Assembly: GCA_031556065.1 (NCBI GenBank)
Contig: JAVBTR010000026.1
Coordinates: 1 to 25,790 of the forward strand
Direction of reading: 5' to 3'
Length of the DNA: 25,790 nucleotides
Origin: JAVBTR01 sp031556065
Lineage (GTDB): Bacteria > Bacillota > Clostridia > Christensenellales > Aristaeellaceae
Positions 15,640 to 22,949 of this stretch are shown piece after piece; position 1 is the stretch's first letter, and every line of letters begins with the position of its first letter. Under the pieces are notes generated by a model that was given only the letters and a program-made list of their open reading frames with translations, was not told the DNA's origin and searched no databases. The position numbers were made by a program, and so were the translations under genes.

Positions 15640-17874
15640 CTATATGCAAACCTTTGATATCATACCATTTGCCGCCTCAACATACAAGGTGCTTGCGGTT
15701 TTTGCTCTCAGGTAGACAATGGCTTTGCCCCGATGAGTGGCCCGCTTATGAGAGGTGTAGGGGGTTAAATCCCATGGGCAGCCGTTTTCAATGCCCAGAA
15801 TTTCACCACCGCCCAGCAGGGCATAGCTTAGTTCTATGTCTTTACTAACAACGGGATACCCTTTTGCGTCAACCAGGAGGATTTCCACCTGGACCATTTC
15901 GCCGTCTCGTGCTGCTTTTAATTGAATTTGAGATAATTCATCGTATGTGTGTAACGCAAATTCCTTCCGTTGGTCCCCTCGCTTGGCCACTGCTTTGAGT
16001 TCACCCTTTTCAAAAGGCACCTGGAAGACAGCCCGGTATTGATCCCCGGCGGGGTTGCTGCAAAGAGAGCGGCCATTTAAGAACAGTTCCACTTCATCGC
16101 CGTTGGTGTACACGCTAACGTAAACGGTTTCCTTTTCTTCGTAATTCCATAGGAACTGTTCATCCCAGCTGTTTTCTTGGTTGGAGGTGGCGATATGGGC
16201 CATCAGCGCATCTGTCCACATGGCCTGGCGGTGGTAATACCGGGGCTTTTCAAACCCGGCCATGGTCATGAACCCAGCCTGGGAAATACGCACGGGCCAG
16301 CCCTTGCATTCGCCTAAAAAATCGATGCCCGTCCACAAAAATTGGCCGCAGATGTCTTCATGGTCCCGAACCGCCAGCCATTGCTTAGGGGTTTGGCCGT
16401 TTTCGCTGCCATAGATGATGTGGTTGGGGTATTTTTTTCTGTCTTCCTCATATAAATGCTCTTTGTAGTTATAGCCTACCACGTCCAGCTCCTGGGCGTA
16501 GCCGGTTAAATTGCTCAGCTCAGGGAAGGCCAGGGCACTGGTAACAGGCCTTGAGATGTCGTGCTTTTTCACAATGGCTGTCAGCTCCCTTGCCATGGTG
16601 GCAAGGCGCTGGGCGTTGGGCTTGTTACGGTCGTACAAGCGTTCGGCATCGGGCTTGTTGGCGTCGTTGTTGCCTGTCATGGTTTCGAAATAAGGGTGTA
16701 CGTAAGGGTCGTTGGGGTAATCAATTTCATTGCCAATGGACCACATGATAATGGATGGGTGGTTGCGATCCCGCTTGACCATCATGGCCAAATCCTTTTC
16801 GTGCCAATCCGGGAAGGCATCGGAATAACCGAAATGCTTGGGCGGGTAAACGTTATGCCCCTGCCACCACTTGTTTTTGCAGCCTTCCCATTCGTCGAAG
16901 GCCTCGTCCATAACCAGCAGACCCATTTCATCGCACAAATCCAACAGGTCCGGGTCTGGGGGGTTGTGGCTGGTGCGCAGGGCATTGCAGCCTGCCTGCT
17001 TGAGTTTTTCAAGGCGCCTTTGCCATACGGCCCTGGGCACGGCGGCCCCTAAAGCCCCACCGTCGTGGTGGACGCAAACACCTTTTAATTTCATGCTTTC
17101 ACCGTTTAAAGTGAAGCCCTTGTCTGAATTGAACTGGAAGGTGCGGATGCCAACGGGGATCACCAATTCATCCTCTCCCGCCTGGCAAACCAGCTTGTAT
17201 AAATGCGGGCTGTCTGGGGACCAGTGCTTGGGGTTTTTAACCTTGAGGGTGACGGAGCCTTCAAGGCCGCTCCCTTGGGCAGTGGCTGCAAGCTCCCCGC
17301 CATCCTGCAACTGAAAGAAGGCGGGAGCTTCTTCGCTTAAACGGTAATCCACCTGCAAGGTGTTTTCATCTAAGGTATAGGTGAATACCTCATCTTTTAC
17401 AAAGTGGGTTTTAGGCAGCACGCTTAAAATAACGTTTCTGGTGATGCCGCTGCCGGTAAACCAGCGGGAATCTGCCAAATCTGTATGTTCGACCCGAACG
17501 GCAAGCCCGTTTTCGCCCGGCTGCACGAAGGGGGTAATGTCGTAGGTAAAGGTGGCATAGCCAAAAGGCCGCATGCCCAAATAGTTGGTGTTGCACCAAA
17601 CACGGCTGTTTTTATAAACGCCTTCAAAGGTAATTAAAATGGTTTTATCTTGAATATCTTCGGGCAAGGTAAAGCTATGGCGATACCAGCCGATGCCCCC
17701 GCACAGATAGCCGGTGCCGCTGGAATGGGCCTTGTCAAAGGGGTAATGCACAGACCAATCATGGGGCAAGGTGACTAATTCAAAGCCCGAATCATCAAAG
17801 CCCCTGTAGTAGGCGTATTCCATATCGCCTAAATGGAATTTCCAATGTTGGTTGATGACTGTATCTCGTTTCAT
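15640..17874 (-). CDS. GH2 beta-galactosidase-family enzyme
   Basis: This 744-residue enzyme has the GH2 layout: an N-terminal sugar-binding jelly roll (about 8-150, with LPHDWSVHYPF and GGIGWYRHSF), an immunoglobulin-like domain (about 155-245), a TIM barrel (about 250-550), then DUF4982-like and invasin-type immunoglobulin domains (about 570-744). The acid/base is E383 in WSIGNEIDYP and the nucleophile is E491 in YGSENGQ. SHNPP (302-306) is the typical barrel motif. It has no signal peptide. GH2 enzymes of this subtype are mostly beta-galactosidases, but beta-glucuronidase or beta-mannosidase activity cannot be excluded by eye. The ATG has AGGAG 6-10 bases upstream. It is separated from the solute-binding protein gene by 241 bp rich in hairpins. 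Confidence 0.93.
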   Translation of the reverse strand: MKRDTVINQHWKFHLGDMEYAYYRGFDDSGFELVTLPHDWSVHYPFDKAHSSGTGYLCGGIGWYRHSFTLPEDIQDKTILITFEGVYKNSRVWCNTNYLGMRPFGYATFTYDITPFVQPGENGLAVRVEHTDLADSRWFTGSGITRNVILSVLPKTHFVKDEVFTYTLDENTLQVDYRLSEEAPAFFQLQDGGELAATAQGSGLEGSVTLKVKNPKHWSPDSPHLYKLVCQAGEDELVIPVGIRTFQFNSDKGFTLNGESMKLKGVCVHHDGGALGAAVPRAVWQRRLEKLKQAGCNALRTSHNPPDPDLLDLCDEMGLLVMDEAFDEWEGCKNKWWQGHNVYPPKHFGYSDAFPDWHEKDLAMMVKRDRNHPSIIMWSIGNEIDYPNDPYVHPYFETMTGNNDANKPDAERLYDRNKPNAQRLATMARELTAIVKKHDISRPVTSALAFPELSNLTGYAQELDVVGYNYKEHLYEEDRKKYPNHIIYGSENGQTPKQWLAVRDHEDICGQFLWTGIDFLGECKGWPVRISQAGFMTMAGFEKPRYYHRQAMWTDALMAHIATSNQENSWDEQFLWNYEEKETVYVSVYTNGDEVELFLNGRSLCSNPAGDQYRAVFQVPFEKGELKAVAKRGDQRKEFALHTYDELSQIQLKAARDGEMVQVEILLVDAKGYPVVSKDIELSYALLGGGEILGIENGCPWDLTPYTSHKRATHRGKAIVYLRAKTASTLYVEAANGMISKVCI

Positions 17875-17885
17875 ACGTTTCTCCT

Positions 17886-17919
17886 AAAAATGGGGAGGCT
17901 CACCAAGGTAAGCCTCCCC
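17886..17919 (-). terminator. Hairpin plus T-run directly before the GH2 ribosome binding site
   Basis: On the minus strand GGGGAGGCT (17919-17911 side) pairs with AGCCTCCCC (9 bp, loop 10 nt), then A and five T residues. The AGGAG of GH2 follows at once. It lies between the solute-binding protein gene and GH2, so it could limit readthrough or protect the upstream mRNA end, lowering enzyme relative to binding protein. Confidence 0.65.
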
Positions 17920-17930
17920 AAATATCTCTT

Positions 17931-17966
17931 CCTAAAAGTGGCATTTGCCACTTTTAGGAGTTTTTT
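17931..17966 (+). terminator. Strong plus-strand intrinsic terminator inside the minus-strand operon
   Basis: A perfect 12-bp stem (CCTAAAAGTGGC with GCCACTTTTAGG), a 4-nt loop, AG, then six T residues. The T-run follows only on the plus strand, opposite to all neighbouring genes. It sits next to family 2 copy 1, which is also in plus orientation. Confidence 0.7.
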
Positions 17967-17974
17967 CCCTCACT

Positions 17975-18106
17975 GCACTGTAAAGCCTGTGGCTTTACGG
18001 GCGTTTGCTCGGGCAAGGTAGGAATCCGATGGATTCCACCGAAACCACCGCGCATGTCGCTGGTTTCGGATCTAGAGTCAGAGGGGACACCCCTCCAACA
18101 CCTCCT
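17975..18106 (+). repeat. Structured dispersed repeat, family 2, copy 1
   Basis: This copy aligns with the reverse complement of 25629-25790. Hairpins in order: GTAAAGCC/GGCTTTAC with a 3-nt loop (17980-17998); GGAATCC/GGATTCC (18021-18037); CCGAAACC/GGTTTCGG (18039-18069) with a loop containing CGCATGTCGC; and GAGGGG/CCCCTC (18081-18095). Conserved single-stranded blocks are GCACTG, CGGGCAAGGTA, ACCGAAA, CATGTCGC and ACCTCC. Stem sequences differ between copies but still pair. It fills most of the 241-bp gap between the solute-binding protein and GH2 genes and ends 10 bp from the former's stop. No ORF is present. Confidence 0.75.
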
Positions 18107-18115
18107 ATTGGACGA

Positions 18116-19651
18116 TTACTTGGCGTATACAGCGTCCAGCTGGGCTTGCACTTCGGCTAGGCACTTTTCGTAGCCAGCAGCGATCAGGGCTTGACGGAAT
18201 TCTGCTACGTAAGCTTCGGGGTCTGCAGCCTTACCAAAGGCGATCTGGGGAATGTAGGTGTTATACACGTTGGAAAGGTTATCCAGTTCAGAGGAGATAG
18301 GATCGCGGTTGAAGATAACCTGGCCGTAGGGATAGGTGATGGCGCATTCGTATTCCTTAAGCAGCGCGTCGTAAGCGGCCCAGTCGTTGCGGGAATCACG
18401 CAGTTCCAGATCATCGTTGCGGCCCCACCAGAAGTTGAAGGAGGAACCATCCACAGCGTCGGTGGTGAAGGTGTCGGGACGGGCACGGTAGCCGTTTTCG
18501 TCGATCACGTACTGCACGCCTTCGATGCCGTAGTTGAACAGGTTGTAGAATTCGGCGTTGTTGCGGATCAGGTCATAAGCCATCAGAGCCCGTTCGGGAT
18601 GCTTGGACTGAGCGGCAACGGCCATAGCGCCGTGGGTGATGTTCAGGGAAACCAGGTTTTGCATTTCCTTGCCGAACCAGAAGAAGCTTAGGTCCGCATC
18701 AGGGTAGTTGGCGACCAAGGTTTCGTTGACGCGTTCGCCTAACCAGGTCTGGGTGTGGTGCTTGTCGGAGCCGGACTTGCCTTCGCGCATTTCAACGCGG
18801 GTGTCGCCGGAGTAGTTCAGCACGTCTTCACGCCAGTAGCCAGCGTCTGCCCATTCCTTCATGGTTTTGGCAAAGTTCACAAGCTCGTCGCCTTCCAGAT
18901 AATAGGTGGACAAGGTATAGGGGTTATCCTTGGATTCGCCCTGGAACAGCGCTACGGGCAAGCCTTCGATGCCGATGTTGCCGGTGTGGGAGGACTGCCA
19001 GCCGCCGGTGAGTTCGATGGCGTGGGAGGAACCGGAACCAGCTGCGTCCCAAGGAGTCATGTCGGGATAGTTGTCTTTGATGTACTGGAAGTAAACACCC
19101 AGATCTTCAAAGGAGTTCACGCCGTCGGCCAGGCCGGCTTCCTTGGCCAGGTCGCCCCGGTACATGAAGCCGTGGTTGGTCCACTGTGCGTAGTTGTCTT
19201 CGGGCATGAGGTAAATCTGGCCTTCATACTTGCACAGTTCCCAATGCTCGGCGGGAACGGAAGCATAGGTCAAGGGAGCGTAGGTCTTAAGCATGTCTTC
19301 GCTCAGGGGCATGAAAGCGCCCTTTTCCGCGTTGGGCCATGCATCCAGCCAGTCGGTGGCGGTGCCGATCAAGTCGATGGAGCCATCCTGCATGGCAAGG
19401 GCCAGGTTGTACTTGGTCTGCCAGTCGGTCCATTCGATCCATTCAACCTTGATTTCAGCGTTGATGGCTTCGGTCAATTTTTCGTTGAATACTTTCAGGG
19501 TATCGTCGGTTTTGTTGGTGGGCACATCGCCTGTTACCAAGTAGGTGAGTACCACGTGTTCAGACGTATCGATGGCTTCGGCGGACGCCATAACGGGCAT
19601 CATGCCAATGACCATCAAAAGGACCAATAACCAAGATAGGGTCTTCTTCAT
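18116..19651 (-). CDS. Secreted sugar ABC transporter solute-binding protein
   Basis: This is an extracellular solute-binding protein of the carbohydrate-uptake (CUT1/LplA-like) type, 511 residues. It follows the two permease genes. The N-terminus is a Sec signal peptide: MKK, a hydrophobic core (about 5-20), then an A-x-A site around ASA (22-24) or AEA (24-26). No lipobox cysteine is present, which is unusual for a Gram-positive binding protein. Aromatic-rich segments such as WIEWTDWQTKYNLALAM fit a sugar binder. ATG at 19651 is chosen because AGGAGG lies just upstream; the in-frame upstream extension would spoil the signal peptide. It should capture oligosaccharides for the LplB/LplC pair. 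The exact glycan is unknown. Confidence 0.92.
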   Translation of the reverse strand: MKKTLSWLLVLLMVIGMMPVMASAEAIDTSEHVVLTYLVTGDVPTNKTDDTLKVFNEKLTEAINAEIKVEWIEWTDWQTKYNLALAMQDGSIDLIGTATDWLDAWPNAEKGAFMPLSEDMLKTYAPLTYASVPAEHWELCKYEGQIYLMPEDNYAQWTNHGFMYRGDLAKEAGLADGVNSFEDLGVYFQYIKDNYPDMTPWDAAGSGSSHAIELTGGWQSSHTGNIGIEGLPVALFQGESKDNPYTLSTYYLEGDELVNFAKTMKEWADAGYWREDVLNYSGDTRVEMREGKSGSDKHHTQTWLGERVNETLVANYPDADLSFFWFGKEMQNLVSLNITHGAMAVAAQSKHPERALMAYDLIRNNAEFYNLFNYGIEGVQYVIDENGYRARPDTFTTDAVDGSSFNFWWGRNDDLELRDSRNDWAAYDALLKEYECAITYPYGQVIFNRDPISSELDNLSNVYNTYIPQIAFGKAADPEAYVAEFRQALIAAGYEKCLAEVQAQLDAVYAK

Positions 19652-19710
19652 AAGGGGAACCTCCTTTTTATTTTTACTGCCCTTGGGCAATGTAAAACGA
19701 TTGAATCGTA

Positions 19711-19726
19711 AAAGGCGTCAGCCTTT
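19711..19726 (-). other. Small hairpin spanning the LplC-like gene stop codon
   Basis: AAAGGC pairs with GCCTTT around a 4-nt loop that contains part of the TGA stop. There is no T-run. It may slow 3'-to-5' decay or separate permease from binding-protein expression, but it could be chance. Confidence 0.3.
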
Positions 19727-20644
19727 AACGGCGCCAACGGTCAAGCCAGCCACAAAATACTTTTGCACGAAGGGATACAGTAGAATAATGGGGCCTGTGG
19801 CGACCACGGCGGTGGCCATTTTAAGGGTTTCGGCAGGCAGATCGGGAATAACCACGTTACTGGCTGCCACCGAGTTTTTAAGGGATGCCACTTTGTTGAT
19901 AATGTTGTACAGGTGGTACTGCAGGGGCTTGTATTTAACCGAGGAGGAAAGGAATAGAGAGGAAAAATACCATTCGTTCCAATACCCCAGGGCCAAGAAT
20001 AGCCCAATGGTGGCCAGGGCCGGGGTGATGGTGGGGAGAATCAGCTTATAGAAAATCTGAAAATCCCCGGCGCCGTCGATCTTGCCGGATTCGGTAATCT
20101 CGTGCGGAATGGCTTTGACGTAGTTCTTCATGAGGATAATCAGCCAGGGGTTCATAAGAAGGGGCAGAAGAATGGCCAGGTAGCTGTCCTTTAAACCATA
20201 GACCTTCACCATAATGTAGTAAAAGGGAACCAGGCCGGCGGAGAAAAGGGAGGTAAAGTAAATGTAGAAGGAGATACCGTTTCTGAAAGGAAAGTCCTTG
20301 CGCTGCAAGGCGTAGCCTGTCATGGCGATAACGAACAGGCCAAAGGAGGTGCCAATCAATGTCATAATGATGGTAACCGCATAGGCACCGATCATCTGAT
20401 CCGGCACCCGCATAATCAGTTCATAGGAATAGGTGGTGAATTCCGTAGGCCAAAGGGAAAAGCCGGTGCGGCGGATAGAGGCCTCTGTGGAAAAGGAGGA
20501 GGAGATGATCAGCCAGAAGGGCAGCACGCACATCAGCGCGAAGATGCTGACAAACACGTAGGTAAACCCGCGAAGGACTTTGTCCGAGGTATCTAGCTTA
20601 ACTTTCCTGCTTTTAATGTGGGTGGATGTTTGCACGTTGCTCAT
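19718..20644 (-). CDS. Sugar ABC transporter permease, LplC/YtcP-like
   Basis: This is an inner permease subunit of a CUT1-type oligosaccharide importer, 308 residues. About six transmembrane helices are seen, the first at about 26-48 and others near 88-112, 123-145, 153-172, 206-225 and 275-295. The cytoplasmic EAA loop, which docks the ATPase, is EITESGKIDGAGDF and following residues (182-208). The sequence pattern (SSFSTEASI, GLVPFYYIM, PFVQKYFVAGLTVGAVKG) is typical of the LplC/YtcP group used for complex uronide-containing glycans. The ATG has AAGGAGG upstream and lies 20 bp after the LplB-like gene. No ATPase is encoded with it, so a shared MsmX-type ATPase elsewhere is expected. Confidence 0.95.
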   Translation of the reverse strand: MSNVQTSTHIKSRKVKLDTSDKVLRGFTYVFVSIFALMCVLPFWLIISSSFSTEASIRRTGFSLWPTEFTTYSYELIMRVPDQMIGAYAVTIIMTLIGTSFGLFVIAMTGYALQRKDFPFRNGISFYIYFTSLFSAGLVPFYYIMVKVYGLKDSYLAILLPLLMNPWLIILMKNYVKAIPHEITESGKIDGAGDFQIFYKLILPTITPALATIGLFLALGYWNEWYFSSLFLSSSVKYKPLQYHLYNIINKVASLKNSVAASNVVIPDLPAETLKMATAVVATGPIILLYPFVQKYFVAGLTVGAVKG

Positions 20645-20664
20645 TTTTGCTTTTCCTCCTTTTC

Positions 20665-21618
20665 TTAGAACAGTGAGTATTCAGGTTCGATCTTGCGAAC
20701 AATGCCGTTCACCGTTAAGACCAGGAGGAACCCAACCACCGACTGGAACAGGCCTACTGCGCTGCCCTGGGAGAAGTTGAAGTTGTTCATCATGGCGCGG
20801 TATACATAGGTTTCGATGATGTCCGTGGTGTTATATAGCATGGAGTTGGTGCCCACCAGGTTGTAGAACAGCCCAAAGTTGCCCTTTAGGATGCCGCCGA
20901 TGGCGAACAGGAAAAGAATGATGACCGTGGGCTTCAAGCAAGGCAGCGTGATGTAGCGGATTCGCTGGAACCCATTGGCGCCGTCTACCCTGGCGGCTTC
21001 CATCATGGAAGCGTCGATGCCCATAATGGCCGCGAAGTAAACCACGGTGCCGTAGCCGGTGCCCTGCCAAAGGTTTACCAGAATAATGATAAAGGGCCAG
21101 GCGCTGGGGGTGGAGTAGAGCTTTGGCATGGTGCCTCCTGAGGCGCGCACCATAGAGGAAATGAAACCGTAATCATAGTTGATCAGGTTGTAAACCAACA
21201 GGCTTACCAGCACGGCGGAAATAAAGTAGGGAAGGAACATCATGGACTGGGTCACCTTTTTAAACCAGCGGCTTTGCACCTCGGATAAAAGAATGGCCAG
21301 GACGATTTGCAGGAAGTTGCCGGTAAGCAAGAAGGCCAAATTATATAAAATCGTGTTCTTAAGCAAAAGTACCAGTTGGCCGGAGGTGAACATGAATTCG
21401 AAGTTCTTCAGCCCTACAAAAGGGCTTTTAAAAATGCCCGCGTTGTAGTTGAATTTGGTGAACGCAATGTAGGAGCCGGGCATGGGCAGGTAGCTGAAAA
21501 GAAAGAAAAACAGGATCGCGGGAGCGCACATTAAAAGCAGGGTGCGGCTCTTTTTCAGCTTGTGGCCAAGGGATTCGTGGCCTAAACGGACGGCCTTTTG
21601 TTTGGTCATGGTGGTCAT
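20665..21618 (-). CDS. Sugar ABC transporter permease, LplB/YteP-like
   Basis: This is the partner permease of the CUT1-type importer, 317 residues with about six transmembrane helices (first at about 26-46). The EAA loop is EAARVDGANGFQRIRYITLP (207-226). The C-terminus KIEPEYSLF is characteristic of LplB-like permeases. ATG at 21618 (MTTM) has AGAGG about 8 bases upstream. A longer frame to 21729 would run back through an operator and the leader and is rejected. It is the first gene of the transport and glycosidase operon, behind a sigma-A promoter about 180 bp upstream that is flanked by two LacI-type operators. Confidence 0.95.
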   Translation of the reverse strand: MTTMTKQKAVRLGHESLGHKLKKSRTLLLMCAPAILFFFLFSYLPMPGSYIAFTKFNYNAGIFKSPFVGLKNFEFMFTSGQLVLLLKNTILYNLAFLLTGNFLQIVLAILLSEVQSRWFKKVTQSMMFLPYFISAVLVSLLVYNLINYDYGFISSMVRASGGTMPKLYSTPSAWPFIIILVNLWQGTGYGTVVYFAAIMGIDASMMEAARVDGANGFQRIRYITLPCLKPTVIILFLFAIGGILKGNFGLFYNLVGTNSMLYNTTDIIETYVYRAMMNNFNFSQGSAVGLFQSVVGFLLVLTVNGIVRKIEPEYSLF

Positions 21619-21633
21619 TCCATCGCCTCTTTC

Positions 21634-21647
21634 TGAAACCGATTTCA
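21634..21647. promoter_or_regulatory. LacI-family operator O2, just before the LplB-like gene
   Basis: TGAAACCGATTTCA fits the LacI/PurR-type pattern TGAAA-N-CG-N-TTTCA exactly. It lies 16 bp before the lplB start and about 142 bp (centre to centre) downstream of O1, inside the transcribed leader. It may act as a roadblock or in DNA looping. Confidence 0.75.
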
Positions 21648-21773
21648 AATTTGGGAATAAAACAAAAGGCGGCTTGCCTTTAAGTTCAGAAAACCGTTGA
21701 AAATACTGGCCTTTCTGGCTATTATTCAATCATCCGATCCATTGGGGAAGGACGTTTTGTGAGTTTCTTACAA

Positions 21774-21791
21774 CATGAAACCCGTTTCATG
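21774..21791. promoter_or_regulatory. LacI-family operator O1 at the operon start site
   Basis: CATGAAAC and GTTTCATG form perfect 8-bp arms around CC. The core resembles a LacI-type operator, with CC in place of the central CG. It covers the expected transcription start of the glycan operon. Confidence 0.7.
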
Positions 21792-21796
21792 TGTCT

Positions 21797-21825
21797 ATAA
21801 TAACATGGCCTCGTGACAGTGTCAA
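21797..21825 (-). promoter_or_regulatory. Sigma-A promoter of the glycan transport operon
   Basis: On the minus strand, perfect -35 TTGACA (21825-21820), a 17-bp spacer and TATTAT (21802-21797). The start would fall near 21790, inside operator O1. No other strong promoter was seen before the operon. Confidence 0.75.
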
Positions 21826-21853
21826 GAGGCCCATCGAAAATTCTTCTATTTTT

Positions 21854-22885
21854 CTAAATTTTCTTACAGGAGTTTTTAATCACCAGTGAAGGCTTAACCA
21901 TGGTAAGCTTTGGGGGATGCTTGCCCTCGATGGCATCCAGCGCCACGCCGATAAGCCGCTGGCCGTAGGTGCCATAATGGTATTTGATGGAGGTAATGGA
22001 AGGCACCACCAAATCGGTAATGAAAGAATTATCAAAGCCGATCAAGGAGAAATCCCCCGGAATGGTGTAGCCTAAACGCATAATGGATTGCATGGCACCG
22101 GTGATCATCATATCGTTAATGCCAATAACCGCGGTGGGTTTTTCTGGCAGGCTCAACATTTTGTTCATGCCCTCAACGCCGGAAAACTCGCTGAAATCCT
22201 TCCCTTCGATCACATATTCCTCTCTCACTTTCAGACCGTGATCGTTCATGGCCATGTAAAAGGCGGCCCGTTTTTCCTGGCTTAAATTAATGTGAGGGGC
22301 GCAGGAAAGGTAGGCAATGCGGGTGTGGCCCAGGGAAGCCAAGTGGGATACGGCCTGGCGCATACCGTCGGCATGGTCGATGGCCACCTGGTAGCAATCC
22401 CCGTTGTTGACCCGTCCGGCCACGATCACGGGGGTATGGGCGGCAATGCGGTCCAGAGCCGATTGGAAGGCTTTGGGCATTTTGAGCCAATCGATGGTGC
22501 CCCCGGAAATGAGAATAGCATCCATCCGCTGCTCGCACATTTTTTCTAAAAAGGCCAGCTCCAGCTTTTCGTTGGACATGGAGTTGCTGAGCATGACTGT
22601 ATAGCCCTGCTCGTAGGCAGCATGCTCGCATTGGACGAATAGCCCGGCAAAATAAGGATTTCGAACATCGGCGCAAAGCATGCCCATCATGTGCCGCCGG
22701 GTTTCGCTTAAGGATTTGGCCATGACGTTGGGGGTGAAGTTGTATTTGTCGATAATCGCCTTCACCCGTTCCCGTTTTTCAGGGCGCACGCCGGGAGAAT
22801 TGGTTAACACACGGGATACTGTGGCAGGGGAAACGCCCGCTTCCTTGGCAATGTCGTAGATGGTTATTTCTTTGGGCGAAAGCAT
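21854..22885 (-). CDS. LacI-family transcriptional regulator of the glycan operon
   Basis: This 343-residue LacI/GalR-type repressor has an N-terminal helix-turn-helix (about 8-27: IYDIAKEAGVSPATVSRVL), hinge region (about 45-62) and periplasmic-binding-protein-like effector domain (about 65-340), including VIGINDMMITGAM and FSLIGFDNS. ATG at 22885 has GAAGGTGA upstream. It is transcribed toward the transport operon and ends about 28 bp before that operon's -35. Operators O1 and O2 around that promoter match the family's half-site, and a third lies over its own -35. The inferred role is repression relieved by an imported sugar. The effector is unknown. Confidence 0.95.
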   Translation of the reverse strand: MLSPKEITIYDIAKEAGVSPATVSRVLTNSPGVRPEKRERVKAIIDKYNFTPNVMAKSLSETRRHMMGMLCADVRNPYFAGLFVQCEHAAYEQGYTVMLSNSMSNEKLELAFLEKMCEQRMDAILISGGTIDWLKMPKAFQSALDRIAAHTPVIVAGRVNNGDCYQVAIDHADGMRQAVSHLASLGHTRIAYLSCAPHINLSQEKRAAFYMAMNDHGLKVREEYVIEGKDFSEFSGVEGMNKMLSLPEKPTAVIGINDMMITGAMQSIMRLGYTIPGDFSLIGFDNSFITDLVVPSITSIKYHYGTYGQRLIGVALDAIEGKHPPKLTMVKPSLVIKNSCKKI

Positions 22886-22907
22886 TTAATCACCTTCTTT
22901 AGTGAAA

Positions 22908-22936
22908 ATTATAGCGGAATGTGCTGAATTTTGCAA
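22908..22936 (-). promoter_or_regulatory. Promoter of the LacI-family gene
   Basis: Minus strand: TTGCAA (22936-22931), 17-bp spacer, perfect TATAAT (22913-22908). The start near 22901 gives a short leader before the ATG at 22885. Confidence 0.7.
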
Positions 22937-22945
22937 GCGGTTTCA
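22932..22945. promoter_or_regulatory. LacI/cre-type operator over the lacI -35
   Basis: On the minus strand TGAAACCGCTTGCA fits the general LacI-type pattern (TGAAA-N-CG-N-TT-N-CA) and is also close to a CcpA cre site. It overlaps the -35, so it could mediate autorepression or catabolite repression. Confidence 0.65.
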
Positions 22946-22949
22946 GTGT

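Noticed and set aside
17875..18115. Riboswitch for the GH2 gene
   Set aside because: The multi-hairpin layout is suggestive, but the better preserved polarity is antisense to GH2 and the same element recurs at 25629-25790 in a different context. No known riboswitch core was recognised.
18755..19630. 291-codon open frame on the plus strand
   Set aside because: It is antisense to the solute-binding protein gene. Its Gly/Val-rich composition reflects the opposite strand of biased codons.
21619..21729. Longer N-terminus for the LplB-like permease
   Set aside because: The extension reads through operator O2 and the untranslated leader and lacks a ribosome binding site. The ATG at 21618 has one.
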